DNA of 63,401 nucleotides from Comamonas sp. lk. Lineage in GTDB: Bacteria > Pseudomonadota > Gammaproteobacteria > Burkholderiales > Burkholderiaceae_C. The DNA is taken from assembly GCA_945925985.1 (NCBI GenBank), contig CAMELV010000020.1, positions 1-63,401 of the forward strand. The letters are read 5' to 3'. Positions 26,249 through 34,766 of the stretch are shown in pieces. The notes under the pieces are model-generated. The model was given only the letters and a program-made list of their open reading frames with translations. It had not been told where the DNA came from and did not search any database. Positions within the stretch are counted from its first letter, which is position 1. Each line of letters starts with the position of its first letter. The translations under genes and the position numbers were made by a program.

Positions 26249-28116
26249 ACATCAAGCCAAGCCGGGGTCTATGGGACACCCGACACATTCAGCCCTGCCA
26301 CGACATCGTGCTGGCAGGCGAAACCATTCCCGCAATGTTCTGGAATGCGGTCAAACAGCGCGGCCCCAAGGTCTGGATGCGGCAAAAGCATTTGGGCCTG
26401 TGGCGCAGCTGGACATGGGACCAGACCGCAGCTGCAGTGCGCGAGATTGCGGGCGGGCTGATCAGCCTGGGCTTTGAGCGCGGCGAATGCGCCTCCATCC
26501 TGGGTAACACGGTGGTGGAGTGGGTCTGGGCCGACCTGGCGGTACTGTCTGCTGGAGGCGTCTCCAACGGCATTTACCCGACTGACGCAGCGTCGCAGGT
26601 GCACTACCTGTGTGAAGACTCACGCACCACGGTGCTGTTTGTGGAAGACGACGAACAGCTCGACAAGGCGCTCGAGGTGCGCGCGCAATTGCCGGGGCTG
26701 CGCAAGATCGTGGTGTTCGACATGGAAGGCCTGCGCGGCCTAGACGACCCTGGCGTGATCGGCCTAGACGCCCTGCGTGCGCTCGGCCGGGCGCACCTGG
26801 CGAAACATCCAGAAACCCTGCAGCAACGCATTGACGGATGCCGCCCGGAAGACCTGGCCATTTTGGTCTACACCTCGGGCACCACAGGCCGGCCCAAGGG
26901 CGCCATGCACTTGCAGCGGGGCCTGGTGTTCACTGTGCGTGGTTACAACACCCTGGTGGCGCAAGATGAGCGCGACGAGCGCATGTGCTTTCTGCCGCTG
27001 TGCCACATTGCCGAGCGCATGGGAGGGGAATACTTTTCGCTTTACACCGGCTCTATCCTCAACTTTGTGGAAAACCCCGAGACCATCCCTGAAAACGTGC
27101 GCGAAATTGCGCCCACCGTGTTCACGGCCGTACCGCGCGTCTGGGAAAAGTTCTACTCTGGCGTGATGATCTCGCTGAAAGAAGCCGGCCCAGTCCAGCA
27201 GGCCGCCTACGGCTGGAGCATTGGCGTGGGGACTGCCATTGCCGAGCGGGTGCTGGCTGGTCAGGCGGTGAGCACCTGGCTCAAGTTCAAGTTTCAGCTG
27301 GCGCAGTGGCTGGCACTGAACAATGTACGCAAACTCATCGGCATTCACCGTGCGCGCTTTCTGGTGACCGGCGCAGCGCCGATTTCGCCCGACCTGGTAC
27401 GCTGGTACCTGGCGCTAGGCGTGCCCATGCTGGAGGTGTGGGGTATGACCGAAACCTGCGGCGCCGTCACCGGCGTGCCGGCTGACCGCATCAAGCCCGG
27501 CTCGATTGGCCCAGCCGCGGGCTTTAACGAGGTGAGGCTCGACCCGGTCACCGGTGAGCTTCTCGTACGCGGCCATAACGTGTTTGCCGGCTACCTGAAC
27601 CTGCCCGAGAAGACCGCTGAAGCGATTGATGCTGATGGCTGGCTCCACACCGGTGACGTGGGCGTGGTGGATTCAGACGGCTACTACCGCATCACCGACC
27701 GCATGAAGGACATCATCATCACCGCCGGCGGCAAAAACGTGACCCCGAGTGAGCTGGAGAACGATCTGAAGTTCTCCCCCTACATCACCGATGCGGTGGT
27801 GATCGGCGACAAGCGGCCGTATTTGACTGCGATCGTCATGATTGACCAGGAAAATGTGGAAAAATTTGCGCAGGACCAGGACGTACCCTTCAGCAACTAC
27901 AGCAGCTTGACCCGCGCGCCTGAGGTACAGGCCCTGATCCAGGCTGAGCTGGACCGGGTCAACAAGAAATTTGCCCGGGTAGAACAGATCAAGAAGTTTT
28001 TCTTGCTAGAGAACCAATTGACCGCGGAAGACGAGGAACTCACCCCCACCATGAAGCTCAAGCGTAAACTGGTTGAGAAGAAATACACGGCCCAAATTGA
28101 GGCCATGTACCATTAA
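26239..28116 (+). CDS. AMP-forming acyl-CoA synthetase (long-chain fatty-acid-CoA ligase type)
   Basis: 625 residues. The adenylate-forming core motif is seen as YTSGTTGRPKGAMH, with LEVWGMTETCGA, GWLHTGDVG and the hinge region ITDRMKDIIITAGGKNVTPSELE. It activates a carboxylic acid with ATP and CoA. Its location between livF and livK is typical of Burkholderiales import/activation operons and suggests that the Liv system's cargo, or a product of it, is converted to a CoA thioester on entry. The chain length preference cannot be read. Confidence 0.88.
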   Translation: MAINIKPSRGLWDTRHIQPCHDIVLAGETIPAMFWNAVKQRGPKVWMRQKHLGLWRSWTWDQTAAAVREIAGGLISLGFERGECASILGNTVVEWVWADLAVLSAGGVSNGIYPTDAASQVHYLCEDSRTTVLFVEDDEQLDKALEVRAQLPGLRKIVVFDMEGLRGLDDPGVIGLDALRALGRAHLAKHPETLQQRIDGCRPEDLAILVYTSGTTGRPKGAMHLQRGLVFTVRGYNTLVAQDERDERMCFLPLCHIAERMGGEYFSLYTGSILNFVENPETIPENVREIAPTVFTAVPRVWEKFYSGVMISLKEAGPVQQAAYGWSIGVGTAIAERVLAGQAVSTWLKFKFQLAQWLALNNVRKLIGIHRARFLVTGAAPISPDLVRWYLALGVPMLEVWGMTETCGAVTGVPADRIKPGSIGPAAGFNEVRLDPVTGELLVRGHNVFAGYLNLPEKTAEAIDADGWLHTGDVGVVDSDGYYRITDRMKDIIITAGGKNVTPSELENDLKFSPYITDAVVIGDKRPYLTAIVMIDQENVEKFAQDQDVPFSNYSSLTRAPEVQALIQAELDRVNKKFARVEQIKKFFLLENQLTAEDEELTPTMKLKRKLVEKKYTAQIEAMYH

Positions 28117-28135
28117 TTTTTTAAGGAGACCGAAG

Positions 28136-29368
28136 ATGAAATTGACGACGAAAACAACCTTGATGCTGGCTACGCTGGCACTGCTTGCTGGCCAGGCGCC
28201 GGCCCAAACCAAGTCCGTGCCGCTGCAAGGCGTGTCGGCCAACGAAATCACCCTGGGCTCGATCCAGGATCTGTCAGGCCCGCTTGCCGGCTTTGGCAAG
28301 CAGGCCCGACTTGGGATGCTGCTAGCGGTAGAGGAGATCAATGAGCAGGGCGGCATCAATGGCCGCAAGCTCAAGATCATCGTGGAGGACTCGGGCTATG
28401 ACCCGAAAAAAGCCGTGCTGGCCGCCCAGAAGCTGGTCAACCAGGACAAGATTTTCATGATGATGGGCCACATCGGTACCTCCCAGAACCTCGCTGCGAT
28501 GCCAGTGCAGTTTGAGAAAAACGTGGTCAACTTCTTCCCGATCACGGCGGCCCGCGAAATGTATGACCCGTTTGACCGGCTGAAATACGCGTTTGCAGCC
28601 ACCTACTTTGACCAGATGCGGCAAGCTGTGCCCAAACTGGCCAAGGAAAAAGGCGCCAAAAAAGTCTGCACCCTCTACCAGGATGATGATTTTGGGCTGG
28701 AGGTGTACAAAGGCGGCGAAGCCGGGCTGAAGACCATTGGTATGGACTACGCCGAAAAGACCACCTACAAGCGCGGCGCTACAGACTTCTCGTCGCAAGT
28801 GGCCAAGTTGCAATCCAGCGGCTGCGACATGGTGGTGCTGGGCACCATCATCCGCGAGACCATTGGCACCATTGGCACGGCACGCAAGATGGGTTACAAC
28901 CCGATTTTCATCGGCTCCAGTGCCGCTTACACCGACCTGATTCACAAGCTGGGCGGCAAAGCCATGGACGGGCTCTACGCCACCATGACGGTGCAAAACC
29001 CCTACACCGAAGGCCTGAGCCCACAACTGCAGTTCTGGGCCAACAAGTACAAGACCAAGTTCAATGAGGACGCCACGGTGTTCTCGGTCTATGGCTATGT
29101 CATCATCAACACCTTTGCCAACGCCGCTACCAAGGCCGGCAAAAATCTGACGACAGACAGCTTCATCAAGGTGATGGACAGTCTGACATTGCCAACCGAC
29201 ATCTTTGGCAGCGCGCCCGCCACCTTCTCGCCAACCAAGCGCTTGGGCAGCAACGCCTCTCGCCTGTCGCAGATCCAGGACGGCAAATGGAAGGCGATTT
29301 CGGAGTACTACTCTGACATGGAGCCTGATGCGGCCAAACCGGCTGGCAAACAGGCTGCCAAGAAGTAA
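28136..29368 (+). CDS. livK: Periplasmic substrate-binding protein LivK type
   Basis: The start at 28136 follows an AAGGAG ribosome site by eight bases and gives 410 residues with a signal peptide (MKLTTKTTLMLATLALLAGQ, cleavage after APA). The mature part begins with EITLGSIQDLSGPLAGFGKQ, typical of the Peripla_BP_6 fold. It delivers ligand to LivHM. It is the last gene of the operon, directly followed by an intrinsic terminator. Its product is lysine-rich at the C-terminus (AAKPAGKQAAKK). Confidence 0.92.
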   Translation: MKLTTKTTLMLATLALLAGQAPAQTKSVPLQGVSANEITLGSIQDLSGPLAGFGKQARLGMLLAVEEINEQGGINGRKLKIIVEDSGYDPKKAVLAAQKLVNQDKIFMMMGHIGTSQNLAAMPVQFEKNVVNFFPITAAREMYDPFDRLKYAFAATYFDQMRQAVPKLAKEKGAKKVCTLYQDDDFGLEVYKGGEAGLKTIGMDYAEKTTYKRGATDFSSQVAKLQSSGCDMVVLGTIIRETIGTIGTARKMGYNPIFIGSSAAYTDLIHKLGGKAMDGLYATMTVQNPYTEGLSPQLQFWANKYKTKFNEDATVFSVYGYVIINTFANAATKAGKNLTTDSFIKVMDSLTLPTDIFGSAPATFSPTKRLGSNASRLSQIQDGKWKAISEYYSDMEPDAAKPAGKQAAKK

Positions 29369-29401
29369 AACCCGGCGAGTGTGGCAAGAGTCACGCCGAA
29401 C

Positions 29402-29428
29402 AAAGCCACCCTCGGGTGGCTTTTTTTT
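29402..29428 (+). terminator. Intrinsic terminator of the liv operon
   Basis: AAAGCCACC (29402-29410), a four-base loop and GGTGGCTTT (29415-29423) form a perfect nine-base stem followed by a T run to 29428. It lies 33 bases after the livK stop. The remaining bases up to 29837 hold no convincing gene or RNA; the short open frames there have no recognisable protein pattern. Confidence 0.92.
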
Positions 29429-29837
29429 GACCTCGCCGGCCTGCCCCTTAGCCCCTGCCATGAGGGCGCACGATTCTTCCGTTCTCGCGCACGTGCGCGA
29501 TCGTCTTCGCACTGCTGCCGGTCACTTCAAGCTAGGCCACCTGCCGCGGGCTAAGTAGGCGCCGACAGTCCAAGCCCTTCGGCGATGTGCTGACGTGGCT
29601 GAGCGACCCTGACCTGGGTGCGAGAATAAGTCGGCGCTGGCCCCACCGGACCGGCTGAGTTGCCCAAGCTGATACGCGTCTCGCTTTTGTCACCTCGGGT
29701 CTTGCACTCCCACCCAAACGCAATTGCCCGTGCTTCTGCGCCAACCAACCCGGCTTACATGCCTTTGCCAAAACACTGAGCGTTCAAATGCGCCATGCGC
29801 ACAGTTGGAAGCCATCATGATCAATCGTTAGCACTGC

Positions 29838-30491
29838 ATGCACTACCTGCGTTTACTGGTTCGGCGCTTGCTTCAACTGGCCGAAACTGCCCTATTACGC
29901 CATGGCGCAAGGCCGAGAACCATCTTTTTCCTTGCCGCTTTATCGGTTTTGGATGGTTTCGTGCCGATGTGGCCCGCAGAAGCCTTTGTTATCGCCTTGG
30001 GCATCCTGCAGCCCCAGAGGGGCAAAGTCATTGTGCTGATGTTTGCAATGGCTTCGGCTTTCAGTGCTTCGCTGTTGGCGTTGGTGCTGGTCACACTGAG
30101 TTTGCCCGCCCAATGGCTGGGTCTGCAGCTTCTGGGTCCGCAATGGGACCAAGCCTTGGCTATGGTGCGGGCCTGGGGACCGGCCAGCCTGATGTTTTTG
30201 GCTGTGTTCCCAGACTCCCCGCGCACCTCCATCGCGGCACTCGCCTTGAGCGGCGTGGCGCCCATGTGGATCGGTTTGATGGTTTTTTTAGGGAAACTGA
30301 TCCTTTATGCCGGGCTGTTGGGATTGATGAAGTACTTGCCATCCAGGCTGGGCCGATGGCGCAGCGCGGAGGCCGCCTGGAAGAGATGGTTGCAGCGCCG
30401 CGCCAGTCGCTTCGTGGCTTACTGCCGTCGCATCCGCCAGCTGGCGCGGCACTCAGACCAACGCCTTTCACAATCACAAGGCGCCTCTTGA
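29838..30491 (+). CDS. Multi-pass membrane protein, probably VTT/YqaA-like (DedA relative)
   Basis: 217 residues with about four hydrophobic segments and a basic C-terminal tail. LDGFVPMWPAEAFVIALGI and the later AWGPASLMFLAVFPDSPRTSIAALAL resemble the two halves of the VTT/YqaA pattern (proline plus acidic residue after the first membrane re-entry, then Arg in the second), as in small DedA-like proteins. The assignment is by pattern only. It stands alone between the liv terminator and a VOC-gene remnant. Confidence 0.55.
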   Translation: MHYLRLLVRRLLQLAETALLRHGARPRTIFFLAALSVLDGFVPMWPAEAFVIALGILQPQRGKVIVLMFAMASAFSASLLALVLVTLSLPAQWLGLQLLGPQWDQALAMVRAWGPASLMFLAVFPDSPRTSIAALALSGVAPMWIGLMVFLGKLILYAGLLGLMKYLPSRLGRWRSAEAAWKRWLQRRASRFVAYCRRIRQLARHSDQRLSQSQGAS

Positions 30492-30526
30492 TGCGACGGC
30501 AAGTTGTATTTTTTTGCCTTTGCGTG

Positions 30527-30630
30527 ACCTCGCTACGCACGGCAATGGCAGCACCATCGGCTTCGCAGTGCAAAGCGCGGAAAAGGGTGACGCCTTCCAT
30601 GTGGCCGGCGTGGCCAACAAGATCGAGTGA
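30527..30630 (+). pseudogene. Remnant of a second VOC gene
   Basis: The frame reads THGNGSTIGFAVQSAEKGD and on through FHVAGVAN before a stop at 30628. It matches the VOC gene at 31202-31582 almost base for base over about 84 positions (31377-31460), but the first half and the C-terminus are missing. It appears to be what is left of a duplicated or recombined neighbour gene. Confidence 0.7.
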
Positions 30631-30733
30631 GATGACTCCATAGCCATTGCGAATCTCGAGAAGCATCAAGTGTCTTTAACATGGTGCCCGTCACCGATGT
30701 TAGGCATGCATTAAAAAACCAGAGGACTGCGAT

Positions 30734-30982
30734 ATGCTCGATTTACGCCCGAACTGCGAATGCTGCGACAAGGACCTTCCGCCAGAGTCCGTTGAAGCTC
30801 GTATCTGCTCGTTTGAATGCACATTCTGTGCAGCCTGTGCCGAGGGCACCTTAGCCGGCCAGTGCCCGAACTGTGGCGGAGAACTCGTCACCCGCCCTCG
30901 TCGCCCGGAATCCAAGCTGGCCAAGTTCCCAGCATCAACTCAAAGGGTTCAAAAGAAGCTCGGCTGTGAGAAGGCTGCGTGA
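30734..30982 (+). CDS. DUF1272-domain protein (small cysteine-rich)
   Basis: 82 residues. The N-terminal half carries seven or eight cysteines in the pattern CxCCxxxL..C..ECTFCxxC..C.NCGGELVxRP, the DUF1272 signature, which looks like a metal-binding knuckle. No function is known. A ribosome site AGAGGA lies a few bases before the start. It lies between the VOC remnant and the intact VOC gene. Confidence 0.88.
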   Translation: MLDLRPNCECCDKDLPPESVEARICSFECTFCAACAEGTLAGQCPNCGGELVTRPRRPESKLAKFPASTQRVQKKLGCEKAA

Positions 30983-31201
30983 ATTTGGGCGTTGAGGCTG
31001 AAAGAAATCTCCTGTGGGGGAATTTTTGACGGGAATAGCGAACGTCAACTTCCGCCAGGCCCTAGGAGTTCTGCTGATGCCGAGGGGTGGCGGGAGAGCT
31101 TCGGGTCACCAGCCAACACCCCTCCCACACGGGAATACCCTGACCCACCTTGCGCTACCATTCCTAATTCGCCCGATGTCGGGCGCCAACGGAGGAAATA
31201 C

Positions 31202-31582
31202 ATGTTCAGTCACGTGATGCTGGGGGTCAATGACCTCGAAGTCTCGAAGAAGTTTTACGACGCGCTCTTGGGCACCCTGGGCCTCGGCCCAGGGTTCGCT
31301 AACAAGAACCGTTATTTTTACCGCAGCCCGACCGGCACGTTCGCGATCACCACGCCCATCAATGGCGACTCCGCCACGCACGGCAATGGCAGCACCATCG
31401 GTTTCGCGGTGCAAAGCGCCGAGCAGGGTGACGCTTTTCATGCGGCCGGCGTCGCCAACGGGGGTACCACCTGCGAAGACCCACCGGGCTTTCGGGAAGG
31501 CCCGACCGGCAAGATTTACCTGGCCTACCTGCGCGACCCGGACGGCAACAAGCTCTGCGCCTTGTTCCGCCCTGCAAAATAA
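31202..31582 (+). CDS. VOC family protein (single-module glyoxalase fold)
   Basis: 126 residues from the ATG at 31202, preceded by GGAGGA. The pattern is SHVMLGVNDLEVSKKFYDALL at the N-terminus and YLRDPDGNKLCALF at the end, typical of one-module VOC proteins. His4 and the C-terminal acidic/asparagine region are candidate metal ligands. It lies 17 bp before the bicupin dioxygenase gene and may be cotranscribed with it. A damaged copy of its middle part lies at 30527-30630. Reaction unknown. Confidence 0.82.
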   Translation: MFSHVMLGVNDLEVSKKFYDALLGTLGLGPGFANKNRYFYRSPTGTFAITTPINGDSATHGNGSTIGFAVQSAEQGDAFHAAGVANGGTTCEDPPGFREGPTGKIYLAYLRDPDGNKLCALFRPAK

Positions 31583-31599
31583 AGCATAAGGACTCACCC

Positions 31600-32724
31600 A
31601 TGGCCAGGCAGCATGAAAACCACCGCGAAGACGTGGTGGGCCGCGCGAATGTCGAAGACACACCCGAGCTGCTGGCCTACTACGACGAGCTGGATCAACA
31701 CCATGTTGGCGCCCTGTGGACCGTGGCCAACAAAATCGAGCCCTGGCAACCGGTGTCGCAGTCGGTGCCGGTGGTCTGGCGCTACCAGGCCCTGCGCGCC
31801 CAGGTGCTGCGATCGCTGGAGCTGGTCACCCCTGAGAAGGCTGGCCGGCGCGTGATCTACCTGAACAACCCCGGCCGGCGCGATGTGTCGGCGGCGGTGG
31901 GCTGGCTGTACGCTGGGCTGCAGGTGATGAACCCGGGAGAAATCGCCCATTCGCACCGCCATTCGGCCTCGGCCATCCGCTTCATTATGGAGGGCACGGG
32001 CGCCTACACCGTGGTCGACGGCCACAAGATGACGCTGGGCGCCAATGATTTTGTGCTCACCCCCAACGGCACCTGGCATGAGCATGCTGTGGCGCCCGAG
32101 GGGAGCCCCTGCATCTGGCAAGACGGGCTGGACATCCCCTTCGTCAATGCCATGGAGGCTAACTTTTTTGAGGTGCACCCCGAGTTGTCGCAAGCCGTGA
32201 CCTATCCGGTGGACGACATGACCAAGACCTGGGGCAACCCCGGCCTGATGCCCAGCGGCGGCAATTGGACCAAGGGCTACAGCCCGATGTTCAAGTACGA
32301 ATGGCTGCGCACCTATGAGGCGCTGAACCAGTACGCCAGTTGCAGCGACGGCTCGCCCTTTGACGGCGTGCTGATGGAATATGTCAACCCGGCCACCAAT
32401 GGCCCGGTGATGCGCACCCTGGGGGCGTCCATGCAACTGCTGCGCCCGGGTGAACACACCCAGGCACACCGCCACACGGGCAGCTTTTTGTACCACGTGG
32501 CCAAGGGCCAGGGCCACTCCATCATCAATGGCAAACGCTACGACTGGCAAGAGCGCGACATTTTTTGCGTGCCCAGCTGGGCCTGGCACGAGCATGTCAA
32601 CGCGTCAGCCAGCGACGACGCCTGCCTGTTCTGCCTGTCTGACCTGCCGGTGATGCGCGCGCTGGGCCTGTACCGTGAACAGGCTTTTGGTGACAACGGC
32701 GGGCGGCAACCTGTCGTGGGCTGA
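31600..32724 (+). CDS. Bicupin ring-cleavage dioxygenase, gentisate 1,2-dioxygenase-like
   Basis: 374 residues with two cupin modules. The first has GEIAHSHRHSASAIRFIMEG and later GTWHEHA; the second has GEHTQAHRHTGSFLYHVAKG and WAWHEHV. Both retain the HxH...H iron-ligand pattern. Gentisate and 1-hydroxy-2-naphthoate dioxygenases of this family use Fe(II) and O2 to open the ring beside a carboxylate. No maleylpyruvate isomerase or fumarylpyruvate hydrolase gene is nearby, so a full gentisate pathway is not shown. It follows the VOC gene by 17 bp. Confidence 0.82.
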   Translation: MARQHENHREDVVGRANVEDTPELLAYYDELDQHHVGALWTVANKIEPWQPVSQSVPVVWRYQALRAQVLRSLELVTPEKAGRRVIYLNNPGRRDVSAAVGWLYAGLQVMNPGEIAHSHRHSASAIRFIMEGTGAYTVVDGHKMTLGANDFVLTPNGTWHEHAVAPEGSPCIWQDGLDIPFVNAMEANFFEVHPELSQAVTYPVDDMTKTWGNPGLMPSGGNWTKGYSPMFKYEWLRTYEALNQYASCSDGSPFDGVLMEYVNPATNGPVMRTLGASMQLLRPGEHTQAHRHTGSFLYHVAKGQGHSIINGKRYDWQERDIFCVPSWAWHEHVNASASDDACLFCLSDLPVMRALGLYREQAFGDNGGRQPVVG

Positions 32725-32769
32725 GAGACAGGGTTGCAGCAAAACACGCGGCTTCGACGCTCGCTATAC

Positions 32770-32797
32770 TCAACACATTGAATTGTGTAGGAGTTGA
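32770..32797. promoter_or_regulatory. Nested inverted repeats before vapB (probable autoregulatory operator)
   Basis: ACACA (32773-32777) and TGTGT (32784-32788) form an inner inverted repeat; TCAAC (32770-32774) and GTTGA (32793-32797) an outer one. AGGAG (32789-32793), the vapB ribosome site, lies between. Toxin-antitoxin complexes usually bind palindromes here; the role is inferred from position. Confidence 0.45.
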
Positions 32798-32800
32798 CAC

Positions 32801-33022
32801 ATGGCAACGAATCTGGCTTTGGACGACCAATTGATCGAAGAGGCCCGCCAACTCGGTGGCCAACGCACAAAAAAAGACGTGGTGACCCAGGCGCTGGTGG
32901 AATACATCCAGCGGCGCAAGCAGCTCCAAGTGCTGGCCCTGTTTGGTACTGTGGACTACGCGCCAGGCTTTGACGCCAAGGCCCAGCGCAACTTAAGCCG
33001 CGTGCCTCTGGCGAAGACATGA
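32801..33022 (+). CDS. vapB: Antitoxin, VapB type
   Basis: 73 residues. The N-terminal LALDDQLIEEARQLGGQRTKKDVVTQALVEYIQRRK is a ribbon-helix-helix of the VapB (DUF2191-like) group; the C-terminal part should wrap the toxin. It would neutralise the PIN-domain RNase encoded next and repress the promoter. The stop overlaps the toxin start by four bases (ATGA). It lies downstream of the bicupin gene with a 76-bp gap. Confidence 0.88.
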   Translation: MATNLALDDQLIEEARQLGGQRTKKDVVTQALVEYIQRRKQLQVLALFGTVDYAPGFDAKAQRNLSRVPLAKT

Positions 33023-33447
33023 AGGTCTTGGTTGACACATCGGTCTGGTCATTGGCCTTGCGCCGCCCTTCAAACGCTCCTCTGACCGCTGAGCAACAGG
33101 CCTTCATCCATGCACTGAGCGAACTGGTGGCCGATGGGCGCGCCGCACTTATTGGTCCGATCCGACAAGAGTTGCTGTCCGGCGTCAAAACCGTCAGCCA
33201 ATTTGAGGCGCTGCGTCAGAGTTTGACGGCGTTTGACGACTTAGCATTGTCCATGGGCACCTATGACCTGGCCGCAGAGTGCTTCAACACCTGCCGGACT
33301 AAAGGGGTACAAGGCTCCAACACCGACTTCCTGATCTGTGCGGCCGCCATACAACTCCAGTTGCCCATCTTCACGCTGGACCTGGATTTTTTGCGCTACC
33401 AAGCTCACCTGCCCATCACACTTTTCTCTGACACCAAATGCGGCTGA
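33019..33447 (+). CDS. vapC: PIN-domain toxin, VapC type
   Basis: 142 residues. Acidic PIN residues are visible as Asp6 in VLVDTSVWSLAL, Glu in IRQELLSG, Asp in SNTDFLICAAA and Asp in FTLDLDF. VapC toxins are magnesium-dependent RNases that cut tRNA or rRNA. Complete and coupled to vapB. The following 500 bp hold only gene debris, so it appears to be an intact mobile module in decaying surroundings. Confidence 0.9.
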   Translation: MKVLVDTSVWSLALRRPSNAPLTAEQQAFIHALSELVADGRAALIGPIRQELLSGVKTVSQFEALRQSLTAFDDLALSMGTYDLAAECFNTCRTKGVQGSNTDFLICAAAIQLQLPIFTLDLDFLRYQAHLPITLFSDTKCG

Positions 33448-33559
33448 AAGCCTCGTCAATTTGGACGATGACGCTCCGTTTACTGTAGCAAATTGGGTAC
33501 CGTCGTGGCCACACTCAGTCGCTCGCCCCACCCAACCGGAACAGCCTCAGCGGGTTGCT

Positions 33560-33854
33560 GTGCAACGTTGGGTCACAGCATGCTGCGGACACGGACGCCG
33601 AGACCGATGCCACACCGCGCGCCGCCTGGCCCGCCGGGCTGGCCGGCCAGATCAAGGCCGTGGCCGATGCGCTGGCCGAGGCCGGCGCCAGCCTCAGCCT
33701 GCCCGAGCTGGCCGCCCGCTTCAACGGCAAAGGCCGCTGGCGCGAACGCCTGCCCACCATCCTCGACGCCCCGGCCACCCGCGTGGCGGGCGGGCTTCGG
33801 GGCTGGGAAAGTTTGGCATCAAAAGTGCCCCTAAGGCTCGTCGATATTGAATAG
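33560..33854 (+). pseudogene. Possible C-terminal remnant of a DNA methyltransferase
   Basis: A frame in this stretch reads AAWPAGLAGQIKAVADALAE and then LPELAARFNGKGRWRERLP, which resembles the C-terminal tail of large class I DNA methyltransferases of Burkholderiales (a weak helix-turn-helix-like end). Nothing upstream in the frame continues the gene, and the end has frame disturbance. The rest of 33448-33975 shows only the hairpin repeat at 33843. Recognition is from memory and weak. Confidence 0.3.
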
Positions 33855-33874
33855 TTTGCTATTTTTTACGTAGC
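33843..33874. repeat. 32-bp interspersed hairpin repeat, copy 1
   Basis: Begins GATATTGAATAGTTTGCT and ends GTAGC. It matches 35539-35570 without gaps at 26 of 32 positions. GCTA and TAGC can pair around an AT-rich loop. It overlaps the stop of the remnant just before it. Confidence 0.6.
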
Positions 33875-33975
33875 GTTTAGCTGCAGTTCGCCCCGCGACT
33901 GCTTGGCGGCCAAGCTATAGTGTTTGGCAGGTCCAACTCCGGGCCGCCGGCCCTGCCGACACCACACCCAGCACC

Positions 33976-34728
33976 ATGCCCACCACCACCACCGCCACCA
34001 CCGCCATCATTCTTGGCGCCTCGGGCTCCGTGGGGCGGGCGCTGTTGGCAGAGCTGCTGCGGTGCCCGCAATTCACCCGGGTGATCGTCATCGCTCGACG
34101 CCCACTGGGCGCTCAAGCCGAGGCCGGGGCCAAACTGGTGGAATGCCTGGTGCCTGACATGCAGCCCCCGGCGCTGACGCAGGCGGTGGTGGACGCGCTC
34201 AAAGCCAGCGAGCCGGACTCAGGGGCCGACGCCGTGGCCGATGCGGTGGGGTTCAGTGTGATGGGGGTCGGCGCTAACACGGCCAAGCTGTCGCTGGCTC
34301 AGCACCGCGCCATCGATGTCGACTTGAACGCCGCATTTGCCAAAGGCCTGAAGGACTCCGGCAGAGTCCATCATCTGGCCTTTATGTCGGCCGTGGGTGC
34401 CGACGACCAGGCCAAAACCACCGGCTCCGGCGCAGCCGGCATGCCCCGCTACGCCCGCGTCAAGGGCGAATCGGAGCAGGCCGTGCTGAACCAGGGGCTG
34501 GCGTTGGTGAGCATTTTTCGACCCTCGTTGATCATCGGCTCGGTCCACACACCCGGCATCCTCGCCGCCGTGCTGTCCTTCCTCGCGCCACTGATGCCGG
34601 CGAAATACCGCCCGATCCGAACCACTGAGATTGCGCAGGCCATGGTCGCCGCCGCGCGATCGGAGCCCCACCAGAGCTGGGTCTACAGCTACACCGAGAT
34701 GAAGGCGCTGATCCCGCAGGCGACTTGA
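33976..34728 (+). CDS. Atypical SDR, NAD(P)-binding (HTATIP2/TIP30-like)
   Basis: 250 residues with the N-terminal dinucleotide motif ILGASGSVGRALLAELL and the pattern HHLAFMSAVGAD, ARVKGESEQAVLNQGL, SIFRPSLIIGS, which is that of the HTATIP2-like atypical SDR group. These bind NADPH; the bacterial members have no settled reaction. The N-terminus has a threonine-rich run (TTTTATTA), which may mean translation starts a little later. It converges with the AlkD-like gene. Confidence 0.75.
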   Translation: MPTTTTATTAIILGASGSVGRALLAELLRCPQFTRVIVIARRPLGAQAEAGAKLVECLVPDMQPPALTQAVVDALKASEPDSGADAVADAVGFSVMGVGANTAKLSLAQHRAIDVDLNAAFAKGLKDSGRVHHLAFMSAVGADDQAKTTGSGAAGMPRYARVKGESEQAVLNQGLALVSIFRPSLIIGSVHTPGILAAVLSFLAPLMPAKYRPIRTTEIAQAMVAAARSEPHQSWVYSYTEMKALIPQAT

Positions 34729-34729
34729 T

Positions 34730-34748
34730 CGGGCGACCTGGACGCCCG
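34730..34748. terminator. Possible hairpin between the converging SDR and AlkD-like genes
   Basis: CGGGCG and CGCCCG pair perfectly around a seven-base loop in the 38-bp convergent gap. No T run follows on either strand, so it is at best a weak or factor-dependent terminator. Confidence 0.25.
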
Positions 34749-34766
34749 AGGCCGCCCCACCGCCCC

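Noticed and set aside
29532..29771. Small minus-strand frames between the liv terminator and the membrane protein
   Set aside because: No ribosome site, no family resemblance and two overlapping frames of equal quality; I see nothing firm in this gap.
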